From contig NZ_FSRB01000001.1 of assembly GCF_900129635.1 (NCBI RefSeq), positions 5,049,501-5,113,500 on the forward strand: a stretch of 64,000 bases of DNA. The letters are read 5' to 3'. The notes below the pieces were generated by a model. It was not told where the DNA came from and did not search any database. It was given only the letters and a program-made list of their open reading frames with translations. A program made the position numbers and the translations under genes. Positions 25,648-33,830 of the stretch are shown here, in pieces (position 1 is the first letter of the stretch; each line of letters opens with the position of its first letter). Source of the DNA: Singulisphaera sp. GP187. GTDB taxonomy: Bacteria > Planctomycetota > Planctomycetia > Isosphaerales > Isosphaeraceae.

Positions 25648-27214
25648 AACGTCGATTACTGATGCCTCATCCTACTGCACTCATGTGCTTGTTTAGCAAG
25701 GCTTTCTGTTCCTGAGTCAGGGTGTGGAGCACAGGCGGTTTCGGCGGCTTATGCGGTTTGCGACGAGGCCACTTGCGTGTGGCTTTCGGGCTCTTCTGCT
25801 TCCGGCACCCGGCGCGGCAGCCCGCGAGTCGCTTGTGGTAACACTTGGCCTTGGGTTTCACGGCCGCGTCGATCTCCTTGCGGATCTCGATCAGAACTTT
25901 GCGGGGGCTGATCACTGGGCCATCGGTCGCCGACGCCGACGCCGACGCCGGCCGAAGCGCCAGGTCGGCATGCGCCAGGAGGATCTGCGTGGCCAGCAGT
26001 GACAACTCGGCCTCGCGATGCACCAAGGCCACCGTGCGGCTAGCGAGTTTCAATTTATTGATTATACGCTTGTATGTGCGAAATAGTCCTTCATTACGCC
26101 ATCTCCAGCGGTAGAATTTGGCGGCCGTCGCCGCCGACATCCGGGCTGGGTCGAGGACGTCGGTCAGGAGCCAGACGTCGCGTTTGACCGACCCCTTACC
26201 CTTGCCCTTGGCCGGGATCCGGATCAAGCGGCATTGGATCGGCGCTTCCCCTTTCTTCTGGACATAGTTCGGCCAGTACAAGACAGGGCCTTCGGTCCAA
26301 TCCTCCAGGTTCGCCACTTCGAGGGTGTAGAGGTCGACCCGCGACGACATCCGGAACAGGAACGATCGCTTGACACCGAGGATCGCCCGGACCAGATCGA
26401 AGCCCATATAAGCGGCGTCGCAGACGATCAGGGCCTCGGGCGAGAGGGTGGCGAGCAAGTGCCTCAAATGCTCTTGCTCGGCCGCGGTGCCCGGGCCGAG
26501 TCGCCACGACCAAAGCAGTCCCGTGGGCAAGTGGACGAACGCCGTCAGCCAGACGTTGGGGGCCGCGTCGTTCTTGCCGGCCTGCCCGAGTCCCCGTTCC
26601 AACTCGGGGGTGCGGGGGCACTCGATCCGCGAGCCGTCGCAGCCCATCGGCTCGAAGCCGTCGACAATCCGCCGCGACCCCAGTCGGGCGTGGATCTGTT
26701 GCCGAACCCCCGCGGCCAACGCCCTGAGTTGTCGCATGGGGACGCGTCGCATCGCCTTCTGGAAGCCGACGAGGGTCTTTCCCGGGCGTCTTCGCGACTC
26801 ATGGCAGGCGACGTAGTATCCCCGGGCCTTCTCAAACCTCTCGGACTCGGAGTCGCCGGTGGCCCAGGTCATGGCGAGCATGACCACGACCAGTGGCTGG
26901 AGATCCCACCGCGGCGCCGACCGCCTTTGAGGAACAACCCCTCGGGCTTGCTTCCAGACCGTCGGGGTGAGAAACTGTCGGACATAGCCGATCAACGACT
27001 GCGGTTGCTGCAAGCCTTGCAGCGTCCGAGCTGCCTTCATCGCCGTTCTTCCTCAATCCAGGTGAGTGCCGGTTGCTAGCCGCACCCATCATGACGAAGA
27101 ACGGCGATTTTTTGCCCCCCCTTCTCTCGAACGAACCGCAGCCACGGAGCGGCAGTAATTCTCTGGTCCGGTGAGAGTTACATCCGTTGTTGACGACGCC
27201 GAGTTACTGACGTT
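25648..27214 (-). mobile_element. IS4-family insertion sequence, copy 1
   Basis: 1567 bp, ends AACGTCGATTACTGATG (left) and complement of AACGTCAGTAACTCGG (right). Flanked by an exact 11-bp direct repeat GCATGGCACCC at 25637-25647 and 27215-27225, the target duplication. Copy 2 (31729-33289) is inverted and 6 bp shorter. Confidence 0.92.
25667..27040 (-). CDS. IS4-family transposase (copy 1)
   Basis: A 457-residue DDE transposase. Catalytic residues visible: GCDGSRIECPRT (D), LIVCDAAYMGFDLV (D) and the IS4 hallmark YREK motif in YRWRWRNEGLFRTYK, with Y-x2-R-x3-E-x6-K spacing intact. The C-terminus is Lys/Arg/Pro-rich. Differs from copy 2 by one extra Ala-Ser pair in a simple GCGTCG repeat near residue 378 and appears otherwise identical. 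No frameshift, so presumably functional. Confidence 0.95.
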   Translation of the reverse strand: MKAARTLQGLQQPQSLIGYVRQFLTPTVWKQARGVVPQRRSAPRWDLQPLVVVMLAMTWATGDSESERFEKARGYYVACHESRRRPGKTLVGFQKAMRRVPMRQLRALAAGVRQQIHARLGSRRIVDGFEPMGCDGSRIECPRTPELERGLGQAGKNDAAPNVWLTAFVHLPTGLLWSWRLGPGTAAEQEHLRHLLATLSPEALIVCDAAYMGFDLVRAILGVKRSFLFRMSSRVDLYTLEVANLEDWTEGPVLYWPNYVQKKGEAPIQCRLIRIPAKGKGKGSVKRDVWLLTDVLDPARMSAATAAKFYRWRWRNEGLFRTYKRIINKLKLASRTVALVHREAELSLLATQILLAHADLALRPASASASATDGPVISPRKVLIEIRKEIDAAVKPKAKCYHKRLAGCRAGCRKQKSPKATRKWPRRKPHKPPKPPVLHTLTQEQKALLNKHMSAVG

Positions 27215-27292
27215 GCATGGCACCCGGCAGATCATCGAAAACTCCGAGACTTCTCGCTGATCACCACCACGGATGGAACCGAGATTCCCCCT

Positions 27293-27417
27293 CGTTCCCA
27301 CGGTCCTCCGTGGGAATGCCGTCTTCGACGCTCTGCGTCGTCTTCGATTCTGGCAATGTCGGTCGCCAGAGGACGCGGAGCGTCCAAGACGGCATTCCCA
27401 CGCGGAGCGTGGGAATG
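27293..27417. repeat. GTTCCCACG-family palindromic repeat, long form
   Basis: CGTTCCCACGGTCCTCCGTG at the left and a complementary CACGCGGAGCGTGGGAAT at the right, with inner GACGCTCTGCGTC / GACGCGGAGCGTC pairs. Related long copies are at 33450-33564 and 50278-50561. Confidence 0.75.
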
Positions 27418-27553
27418 AGAAAAACGTGATTCACTGCCATTTACAGCAAGATTTATGTCAAAACTCCGGTGGTGATCAGCGAGAAGTGTCAAAACTCCGG
27501 TGGGATTCGCCTTCTGGGGCAGACTCAAAGTCGTCCCACGGGGACAATCCGAA

Positions 27554-27612
27554 GGACATTTATCATTCTTGACGTTGCCTGCGCAAGCTGGATAAACTTA
27601 TTCCTGTGGGAA
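27554..27612 (+). repeat. RAYT-type element 5' end, isolated
   Basis: GGACATTTATCATTCTTGAC followed by TGCGCAAGCTGGATAA, matching the left half of the 12244 and 13738 elements. No partner 3' end follows before the next gene. Confidence 0.6.
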
Positions 27613-27701
27613 GTGATTCCCTATTCCAGACGACACAAACAACATCGCTATTGATAAACATCCTCTTTCTGCCACTCCCGTGTTTCGTCAAGGAGGGAGC
27701 A

Positions 27702-28706
27702 ATGCTGAACAGCGCCGCATTGACTGAGAAGTTCCCCTGGCTTCGCAACAACCCAGGTCCATTTTCCGGCGGCGACCTGGTGCTCGAAAATGGTCAACCG
27801 TATCACGTGCGACTCCCTGCTTTTGTCGGTGAGAAGCCGGTCGTGAACATGATCTTCGTCGGGGCTCCGGAGCGACAAGAGCGGATCGTGGAGAAGAGAC
27901 GTCTCCAAGTGTTCGCGTCGAACTCGAATCGCGACCTGAATGCGGTGTGGGCCAAAGATCCCGAGACCGGCCTCGAGGTTGGGGTATTTACCACTCATAT
28001 GGGAGTCGGCAGTACGGCGATCGTCGTCGACGAAGCCATCTTCCTGACCGAGATGGACTTCACGACTCAACGTCGTCGAGAGCGCTTCCCGCAGATCCGG
28101 GCTGTGCGGATTGGAACCTGTGGATTCGGACAGTTGGAGACCGCTCCCGGCTCAGGCATTATCACCACCGCCACCTTCGGCCTGGATGTCGGGGGCCACA
28201 TGATCAAACGGCCCGACCGGACACCGGAAGAGAATGTCCTGTTCGAAGCCTTCTGGGCTACGGTCCGGAACCAGATCGCACCGTGGGTCGACAGACGGGA
28301 TGTGTTTTATCCGTACATGAACTCCACCTCGCAACAGCTCAATGACGCACTGAAGCAATCGGCAAACGAAGCGGGGTTCCCGATCGCAGTGGGAATCGGA
28401 GTGACCTGTCCCGGATTCTACGATGAACAGTGGCGCCCGGTTAGCCGATTCCAAGCGTGCTTGCCGGACCTGGACAAGGCTCTCTTCGCGATGAAAGCGG
28501 TCGCGCCCTTCGGAAAGATCGAAGCGATCGAGATGGAGAATGCAGTTCTCGCGTCGAAGCTCTGCGGCCAGGGGCACCTGTTCACGTCGTTCTGCAACGC
28601 GATCGGCGATCGGCGAAACAACCGGTTTGCCACCAATCACGCGGCAAACACCGATCGCATGATCGATATCACGTTCCAGGCGCTCGCCGCACTCCCGACC
28701 GATTGA
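27702..28706 (+). CDS. Nucleoside phosphorylase family protein (uridine/purine phosphorylase-like)
   Basis: A 334-residue member of the PNP/UDP phosphorylase superfamily. Seen: VGVFTTHMGVGSTAIVVDEA, IRAVRIGTCGFGQLETAPG (phosphate site region), and KIEAIEMENAVLASKLCG, the nucleoside-binding E-M-E segment. Predicted to split nucleosides with phosphate in salvage. It is longer than bacterial Udp (about 250) and closer to the uridine phosphorylase-like group with an extended N-terminus. Strong ribosome site AAGGAGGGAGC before the ATG. It lies between the two IS4 copies and downstream of a RAYT-type end. Confidence 0.8.
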   Translation: MLNSAALTEKFPWLRNNPGPFSGGDLVLENGQPYHVRLPAFVGEKPVVNMIFVGAPERQERIVEKRRLQVFASNSNRDLNAVWAKDPETGLEVGVFTTHMGVGSTAIVVDEAIFLTEMDFTTQRRRERFPQIRAVRIGTCGFGQLETAPGSGIITTATFGLDVGGHMIKRPDRTPEENVLFEAFWATVRNQIAPWVDRRDVFYPYMNSTSQQLNDALKQSANEAGFPIAVGIGVTCPGFYDEQWRPVSRFQACLPDLDKALFAMKAVAPFGKIEAIEMENAVLASKLCGQGHLFTSFCNAIGDRRNNRFATNHAANTDRMIDITFQALAALPTD

Positions 28707-29181
28707 ATCGTTCTGCCTCGGGAGTAAGCCTCCGACACGGCGCAAACGGGTTCTTCTCCACGAGCCGAAGTGTCGCCAGGCACTTCAAGGGGCCGCTCGG
28801 ATCATTTCCGTGGCAAGGGGTGGCCCCACCACTCCCTCGTTTGCGACACGCCTCCCTCGGTGGCTCGCCCCAATGGCGCCGAGGGGTCCATGCTTAGGTC
28901 GAAATCCGCAGAACAAACGGAGTGCCGAACACGAGGGGAATGGTCCCGTTCTCGATCGCAGGCCTCAATGATCAATGGGGCAATTGACAATTGGAATCGG
29001 AGCATTTTCCTGTGTGGATATTTCACGCGGGTGATTTGCTGCTCGTGCTTCGACAGTAAAAAACACGGATTTGCAAATCATCGTTACCCTGATTTCGTAG
29101 TTCTTGAATCACCGATGGCAACCGCACCGTGCTGGACAGGCTGGGATGATTTTGAGCGACCAGGTTCGAGGGCTACCGATC
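28707..29181. other. Gene-free region between phosphorylase and acetyltransferase
   Basis: No convincing frame. GCCAGGCACTTCA near 28770 recurs upstream of the cupin (about 35838), so part of it may be another short repeat. An AT-rich part around 28980-29110 probably holds the promoter of the next gene. Confidence 0.35.
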
Positions 29182-29778
29182 ATGGGCGGCGACTTCTCGC
29201 ACGGCGACGGAACCACTTCCGACCGCTTCCTCCGTTCCGACCGGCTCCTGCTCCGCCCTTGGTGCGAGGCCGACCTTGAACCCTTCGCCGCGATGAACGC
29301 CGACGCGGCGGTGATGGAATATTTCTCGAAGACGCTCAACCGGCAGGAGAGCGATTCCCTCGCAACCCGATTCCGCGACTTGCTCGACCGGCAGGGCTAC
29401 GGTCTCTGGGCGTTGGAGGTTCCAGACGTCGCTTCGTTCATCGGCTTCGTCGGCCTGCACCACGAAACCTTCGAGGCTCCCTTCACCCCCTGCGTCGAGA
29501 TCGGCTGGCGTCTTGCCCGCGCGCATTGGGGCAAAGGCTATGCCACCGAGGCGGCGCGTGGCGCGCTGCGTTACGGCTTCGAACGGCTGGGGCTCGACGA
29601 GATCGTGTCGTTCACCGTGCCGGACAACACCCGGTCGCGGGCCGTGATGGAGCGGATTGGAATGACCCGGTCGGAAGCGGAGGACTTCGACCATCCAAAG
29701 TTGCCCGTGGGACACAGGTTGCGGCGACACGTGCTCTATCGAATTCGGAGGAGCGGCGACCCCCGAGCAATGGGGTAA
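29182..29778 (+). CDS. GNAT-family N-acetyltransferase (RimJ/RimL-like)
   Basis: A 198-residue acetyltransferase. Seen: LRSDRLLLRPWCEADLEPFA at the start, EIGWRLARAHWGKGYATEAA (acetyl-CoA binding R/Q-x-x-G-x-G/A site is GKGYATE), then LGLDEIVSFTVPDNTRSRAV and ERIGM, all typical of the RimJ/RimL group acting on protein N-termini or small amines. Substrate unknown. ATG 29182 chosen with GAGGG 9 nt upstream; in-frame ATGs at 29146 and 29104 are alternatives. Confidence 0.88.
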   Translation: MGGDFSHGDGTTSDRFLRSDRLLLRPWCEADLEPFAAMNADAAVMEYFSKTLNRQESDSLATRFRDLLDRQGYGLWALEVPDVASFIGFVGLHHETFEAPFTPCVEIGWRLARAHWGKGYATEAARGALRYGFERLGLDEIVSFTVPDNTRSRAVMERIGMTRSEAEDFDHPKLPVGHRLRRHVLYRIRRSGDPRAMG

Positions 29779-29855
29779 GCGATCGCTCAATCCCGACTTG
29801 TCAGCGTGGCGATCCTGCGGGGTTGGTCCTTTTTCACCCAGCCAGGAGTCAGCCC

Positions 29856-30029
29856 ATGACACAAGAAGAAGACCGGCGACCAGGCACCGAGATTACGAAA
29901 AACCGGGTCATTCCCGCAATTCGCACTTGGCATCCACTTATTCAACCAATAACTTATTTACTTTCTCAAAAATATCTAACCAAGGTCACCTACCCCGTGC
30001 GCTCTGGAAAACGGTACCAACCGGATTGA
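29856..30029 (+). CDS. Possible small protein
   Basis: A 57-residue frame, MTQEEDRRPGTEITKNRVIP onwards, with AGGAG 7 nt before its ATG. No family and no membrane segment. It may be chance; the remainder of 29779-30164 shows nothing else. Confidence 0.25.
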   Translation: MTQEEDRRPGTEITKNRVIPAIRTWHPLIQPITYLLSQKYLTKVTYPVRSGKRYQPD

Positions 30030-30164
30030 AACCGGCTAACATGGCCTATCCTGGAGAGACAGACACTCGATTCGGTCGCCGCCCCTCTCTCCAGCGCATG
30101 GAGCCGTCGCGGGCGGCGACTCCACGAGACGGGATCCGGCAATCGAGGGCGGAGGGCTACATCC

Positions 30165-30863
30165 ATGCGAAAGCCGAGTGCGCGTACGACGTTGCAGGTC
30201 GAGGCGGTGGAGTCGCGGCAGTTGCTGTCGGGGCTCACCCCGGTCCTGACCTCACGGACCTATGAAACCGTCGCTGCCGACGTCGCAACCGTGGTGGCGA
30301 GGCTGGCGAAGACCCACAACACCGCCCAGGCGGAGAACAGCCTGACAAGGCTTTCGACACGGATTCCGTTTGGGAGAACGGAGCTCGCGTCCGCCTGGAT
30401 CAGCGATTTGGCGTCGTTCAACTCGGCTGTACCCGGCTCGGGGCGAGCGACGGTGCGGCTGCTCCTGGCCGACCTGAACCGGGACGTTGCCGCCGGGGTC
30501 GCGACCGGCGCGATCCGGGTGACCGGCAAGCACGCCGCCGCTTTCCCCGGACCGGGCGTGGTGGCGCCCCAGTCGAGCCTCGATAGCGTCCGGGTCGCCA
30601 ACAACACCTCCCTGACTCTGACGGTCACCGTGAACCTGAACAACACGGGGCAGTCCATCGTCAAGACGATCCCAAAAAACACAGCTCCCGTCCTGTTCGA
30701 CTTCGGAGCCGCCACGGGCAATTTCATGACGATCAACATCAGGAACGCGAACGGCACGAGCCCGCCACCTTATACCACCGGGCTGAACCGGCCGATCTCG
30801 GGGTATCGCGGAGCGCTCTTCAGCGTCTCCGTCTTCGCCGGTTATTTCTCGGTGGGGAGCTAA
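30165..30863 (+). CDS. Secreted protein with LEPR-XLL-like N-terminal motif
   Basis: A 232-residue protein beginning MRKPSARTTLQVEAVESRQL then LSG, a version of the planctomycete LEPR-XLL sorting/processing motif near the N-terminus. The rest is a helical part (about residues 35-115) and a strand-rich C-terminal part with many Asn/Thr (NNTSLTLTVTVNLNNTGQS). Likely surface or envelope protein; no enzymatic motif. A REPIN starts 10 bp after the stop. Confidence 0.65.
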   Translation: MRKPSARTTLQVEAVESRQLLSGLTPVLTSRTYETVAADVATVVARLAKTHNTAQAENSLTRLSTRIPFGRTELASAWISDLASFNSAVPGSGRATVRLLLADLNRDVAAGVATGAIRVTGKHAAAFPGPGVVAPQSSLDSVRVANNTSLTLTVTVNLNNTGQSIVKTIPKNTAPVLFDFGAATGNFMTINIRNANGTSPPPYTTGLNRPISGYRGALFSVSVFAGYFSVGS

Positions 30864-30872
30864 CCAAATCAT

Positions 30873-30950
30873 TCGGTGTCAAATCCTATGATTCTTGATG
30901 ATTCCTCTGTTGGCCTGACAGCATACGAAGCCATGATGATCTGACACCGA
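30873..30950. repeat. REPIN of the intact RAYT (78 bp)
   Basis: TCGGTGTCA (30873) and its complement TGACACCGA (30942-30950); the right end extends the match to TCGGTGTCAGATCAT, the same as the inverted ends flanking the RAYT at 16277-17118. No coding content. Confidence 0.8.
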
Positions 30951-30987
30951 TTTCTTCCTCACTCCCCCTGATTACCAGGAGGCCCTC

Positions 30988-31389
30988 GTGGGTCAATTGA
31001 GCATTATCAGTGTCACCGGGGCCGTTCCTCATAGCGCCTGCAAGCTCGAGTTTAATGATATCAAATATAAGGATGACTGGCTCGGGTTTGGGCCGTCGAC
31101 GCACCGGTCGCCGGCCACGAGGGTCGGCAAGGTCTTTCACGACGACGAGAGCTACCGCATGAACCATGGCATCCGAATCCATGTGACCGACACGGTCCTG
31201 GCCAAGGCTGGGGAAAAGGTGGCCAGGCAATACTCGACCGGAAGTTATGTTGTCTGCGTGCGGGATTGTGTCAGCTTTTCGGCCGACCTCATCAGAGCAT
31301 GCAGGCTCAACGTCCCCCTCGTGAATATGACACCCTACGGCCTCATCCTGATACTCGCCGTCTGGAACAAATACGAGGAACTCTGGTGA
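30988..31389 (+). CDS. Hypothetical protein, possibly papain/NlpC-like fold
   Basis: A 133-residue protein with a GTG start preceded by AGGAGG (6 nt). It has an N-terminal strand part (LSIISVTGAVPHSACKLEF), HGIRIHVTDTV and a conserved-looking CVRDCVSFSADLIRACRLNV. A Cys followed by a helix (DCVSFSADL) with an upstream His recalls permuted NlpC/P60-like peptidases, but this is weak. No signal peptide. Function unknown. Confidence 0.5.
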   Translation: MGQLSIISVTGAVPHSACKLEFNDIKYKDDWLGFGPSTHRSPATRVGKVFHDDESYRMNHGIRIHVTDTVLAKAGEKVARQYSTGSYVVCVRDCVSFSADLIRACRLNVPLVNMTPYGLILILAVWNKYEELW

Positions 31390-31728
31390 TCGAAAGACTG
31401 ACCCACGCGGAGAAGTCGAGAGAGCATGATGGGCTCACAGGGGCGAGGGTGGATCGATCCATCGGCCAAAATCCATCGCTTCGTCGGCCTACTTATCAAC
31501 AACTTCCTCTCCCTCTCCTCCGCGAAGTCCATTCGCCCGAAATCATTCGGTCTCAGATCATAATTTCCCCTTGGAAGTGAATTCCGTGTCGGATCATCGG
31601 CGCGGAGAGCCTGCTTGATTCGAAGGTGGAGCTTGGGAAAGTAAAAAAACAACGACCCGATCCAGAGCTAAGCAGGTGGACATGGTCTTCCTTAATATTG
31701 AATGATGTGCAAGCCCTGGGTGCCACGC
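31390..31728. other. Gene-free stretch before IS4 copy 2
   Basis: Contains the two RAYT-type ends listed separately at 31546-31597 and the left target duplication of IS4 copy 2 (31718-31728). I see no further gene or repeat in it. Confidence 0.35.
31546..31597 (+). repeat. Two direct RAYT-type ends
   Basis: TTCGGTCTCAGATCATAAT (31546-31564, one mismatch to the RAYT end) and TTCCGTGTCGGATCAT (31582-31597, two mismatches in 16). They are in the same orientation, so this is a decayed or partial REPIN. Confidence 0.55.
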
Positions 31729-33289
31729 AACGTCAGTAACTCGGCGTCGTCAACAACGGATGTAACTCTCACCGGACCAGAGAATTACTGCCGCTCCGTG
31801 GCTGCGGTTCGTTCGAGAGAAGGGGGGGCAAAAAATCGCCGTTCTTCGTCATGATGGGTGCGGCTAGCAACCGGCACTCACCTGGATTGAGGAAGAACGG
31901 CGATGAAGGCAGCTCGGACGCTGCAAGGCTTGCAGCAACCGCAGTCGTTGATCGGCTATGTCCGACAGTTTCTCACCCCGACGGTCTGGAAGCAAGCCCG
32001 AGGGGTTGTTCCTCAAAGGCGGTCGGCGCCGCGGTGGGATCTCCAGCCACTGGTCGTGGTCATGCTCGCCATGACCTGGGCCACCGGCGACTCCGAGTCC
32101 GAGAGGTTTGAGAAGGCCCGGGGATACTACGTCGCCTGCCATGAGTCGCGAAGACGCCCGGGAAAGACCCTCGTCGGCTTCCAGAAAGCGATGCGACGCG
32201 TCCCCATGCGACAACTCAGGGCGTTGGCCGCGGGGGTTCGGCAACAGATCCACGCCCGACTGGGGTCGCGGCGGATTGTCGACGGCTTCGAGCCGATGGG
32301 CTGCGACGGCTCGCGGATCGAGTGCCCCCGCACCCCCGAGTTGGAACGGGGACTCGGGCAGGCCGGCAAGAACGACGCGGCCCCCAACGTCTGGCTGACG
32401 GCGTTCGTCCACTTGCCCACGGGACTGCTTTGGTCGTGGCGACTCGGCCCGGGCACCGCGGCCGAGCAAGAGCATTTGAGGCACTTGCTCGCCACCCTCT
32501 CGCCCGAGGCCCTGATCGTCTGCGACGCCGCTTATATGGGCTTCGATCTGGTCCGGGCGATCCTCGGTGTCAAGCGATCGTTCCTGTTCCGGATGTCGTC
32601 GCGGGTCGACCTCTACACCCTCGAAGTGGCGAACCTGGAGGATTGGACCGAAGGCCCTGTCTTGTACTGGCCGAACTATGTCCAGAAGAAAGGGGAAGCG
32701 CCGATCCAATGCCGCTTGATCCGGATCCCGGCCAAGGGCAAGGGTAAGGGGTCGGTCAAACGCGACGTCTGGCTCCTGACCGACGTCCTCGACCCAGCCC
32801 GGATGTCGGCGGCGACGGCCGCCAAATTCTACCGCTGGAGATGGCGTAATGAAGGACTATTTCGCACATACAAGCGTATAATCAATAAATTGAAACTCGC
32901 TAGCCGCACGGTGGCCTTGGTGCATCGCGAGGCCGAGTTGTCACTGCTGGCCACGCAGATCCTCCTGGCGCATGCCGACCTGGCGCTTCGGCCGGCGTCG
33001 GCGTCGGCGACCGATGGCCCAGTGATCAGCCCCCGCAAAGTTCTGATCGAGATCCGCAAGGAGATCGACGCGGCCGTGAAACCCAAGGCCAAGTGTTACC
33101 ACAAGCGACTCGCGGGCTGCCGCGCCGGGTGCCGGAAGCAGAAGAGCCCGAAAGCCACACGCAAGTGGCCTCGTCGCAAACCGCATAAGCCGCCGAAACC
33201 GCCTGTGCTCCACACCCTGACTCAGGAACAGAAAGCCTTGCTAAACAAGCACATGAGTGCAGTAGGATGAGGCATCAGTAATCGACGTT
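31729..33289 (+). mobile_element. IS4-family insertion sequence, copy 2
   Basis: 1561 bp with the same ends as copy 1. Flanks are GGGTGCCACGC (31718-31728) and GGGTGCCACGG (33290-33300), a target duplication matching at 10 of 11. The right flank is itself the left arm of a 31-bp palindromic repeat. Confidence 0.92.
31903..33270 (+). CDS. IS4-family transposase (copy 2)
   Basis: A 455-residue DDE transposase, the same protein as copy 1 apart from loss of one Ala-Ser pair. The D, D and YREK motifs (YRWRWRNEGLFRTYK) are intact. Orientation is opposite to copy 1. Confidence 0.95.
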   Translation: MKAARTLQGLQQPQSLIGYVRQFLTPTVWKQARGVVPQRRSAPRWDLQPLVVVMLAMTWATGDSESERFEKARGYYVACHESRRRPGKTLVGFQKAMRRVPMRQLRALAAGVRQQIHARLGSRRIVDGFEPMGCDGSRIECPRTPELERGLGQAGKNDAAPNVWLTAFVHLPTGLLWSWRLGPGTAAEQEHLRHLLATLSPEALIVCDAAYMGFDLVRAILGVKRSFLFRMSSRVDLYTLEVANLEDWTEGPVLYWPNYVQKKGEAPIQCRLIRIPAKGKGKGSVKRDVWLLTDVLDPARMSAATAAKFYRWRWRNEGLFRTYKRIINKLKLASRTVALVHREAELSLLATQILLAHADLALRPASASATDGPVISPRKVLIEIRKEIDAAVKPKAKCYHKRLAGCRAGCRKQKSPKATRKWPRRKPHKPPKPPVLHTLTQEQKALLNKHMSAVG

Positions 33290-33368
33290 GGGTGCCACGG
33301 GTTGTACTCAACCCGTGAGCCAAAAACCTTGGCAATCGCTCACGGGTTGAGTACAACCCGTGGCACCC
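33290..33368. repeat. Palindromic repeat with 31-bp perfect arms
   Basis: Arm 33290-33320 (GGGTGCCACGGG...GTGAGC) is the exact complement of 33338-33368, around a 17-nt loop. Each arm also contains its own smaller hairpin, CGGGTTG-TACT-CAACCCG, so a cruciform with side stems is possible. Its left end is the target site of IS4 copy 2. Confidence 0.9.
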
Positions 33369-33449
33369 AGTGGGCTATGCATCCCCGCGATCACCCATCA
33401 GAAAATCAAAGAAAACCGAGACCAACGGCTTAGAAAACCGCTCGCGACT

Positions 33450-33564
33450 CGTTCCCACGGTCCCCCGTGGAAATGCAGTCTGGGACGCTCTGCGTCCTCG
33501 GCTTGCGAGGGCCAGACGACGCGGAGCGTCGGGGACGGCATTCCCACGGAGGACCGTGGGAACG
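33450..33564. repeat. GTTCCCACG-family palindromic repeat, long form
   Basis: CGTTCCCACGGTCCCCCGTG at the left and CACGGAGGACCGTGGGAACG at the right, with inner ACGCTCTGCGTC / ACGCGGAGCGTC. Followed by CCTCGCTCTTTGGCGGGTCG, also found after the copy at 50278-50561, so the unit is longer than the palindrome. The rest of 33369-33830 holds no gene I can support. Confidence 0.8.
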
Positions 33565-33830
33565 AGGATGATTCCTCGCTCTTTGGCGGGTCGTTGAAAA
33601 AAAGAGGGGGGAGGAAGGCCGTCGGTCTCGTGGCCATTTCGAGGTCGGCCACCTCGATCTCAATCCGCGTGGTCGGGTGGGCAAAGGTTTTGAAGGTTTA
33701 CGCGTCCCTACGGCCGCGACGCAGCGCCCGGGTACGACCAGGACAGCCACTTCTGCGACCAGGGAACTACGCTCAAGATCACGACGACCACGCTCGCTCG
33801 AGCTCTTGTCGGGTCCGCGTGAACCAGGAA

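Noticed and set aside
25637..33300. Composite transposon formed by the two IS4 copies
   Set aside because: Each copy has its own, different target duplication, and no shared outer duplication is present.
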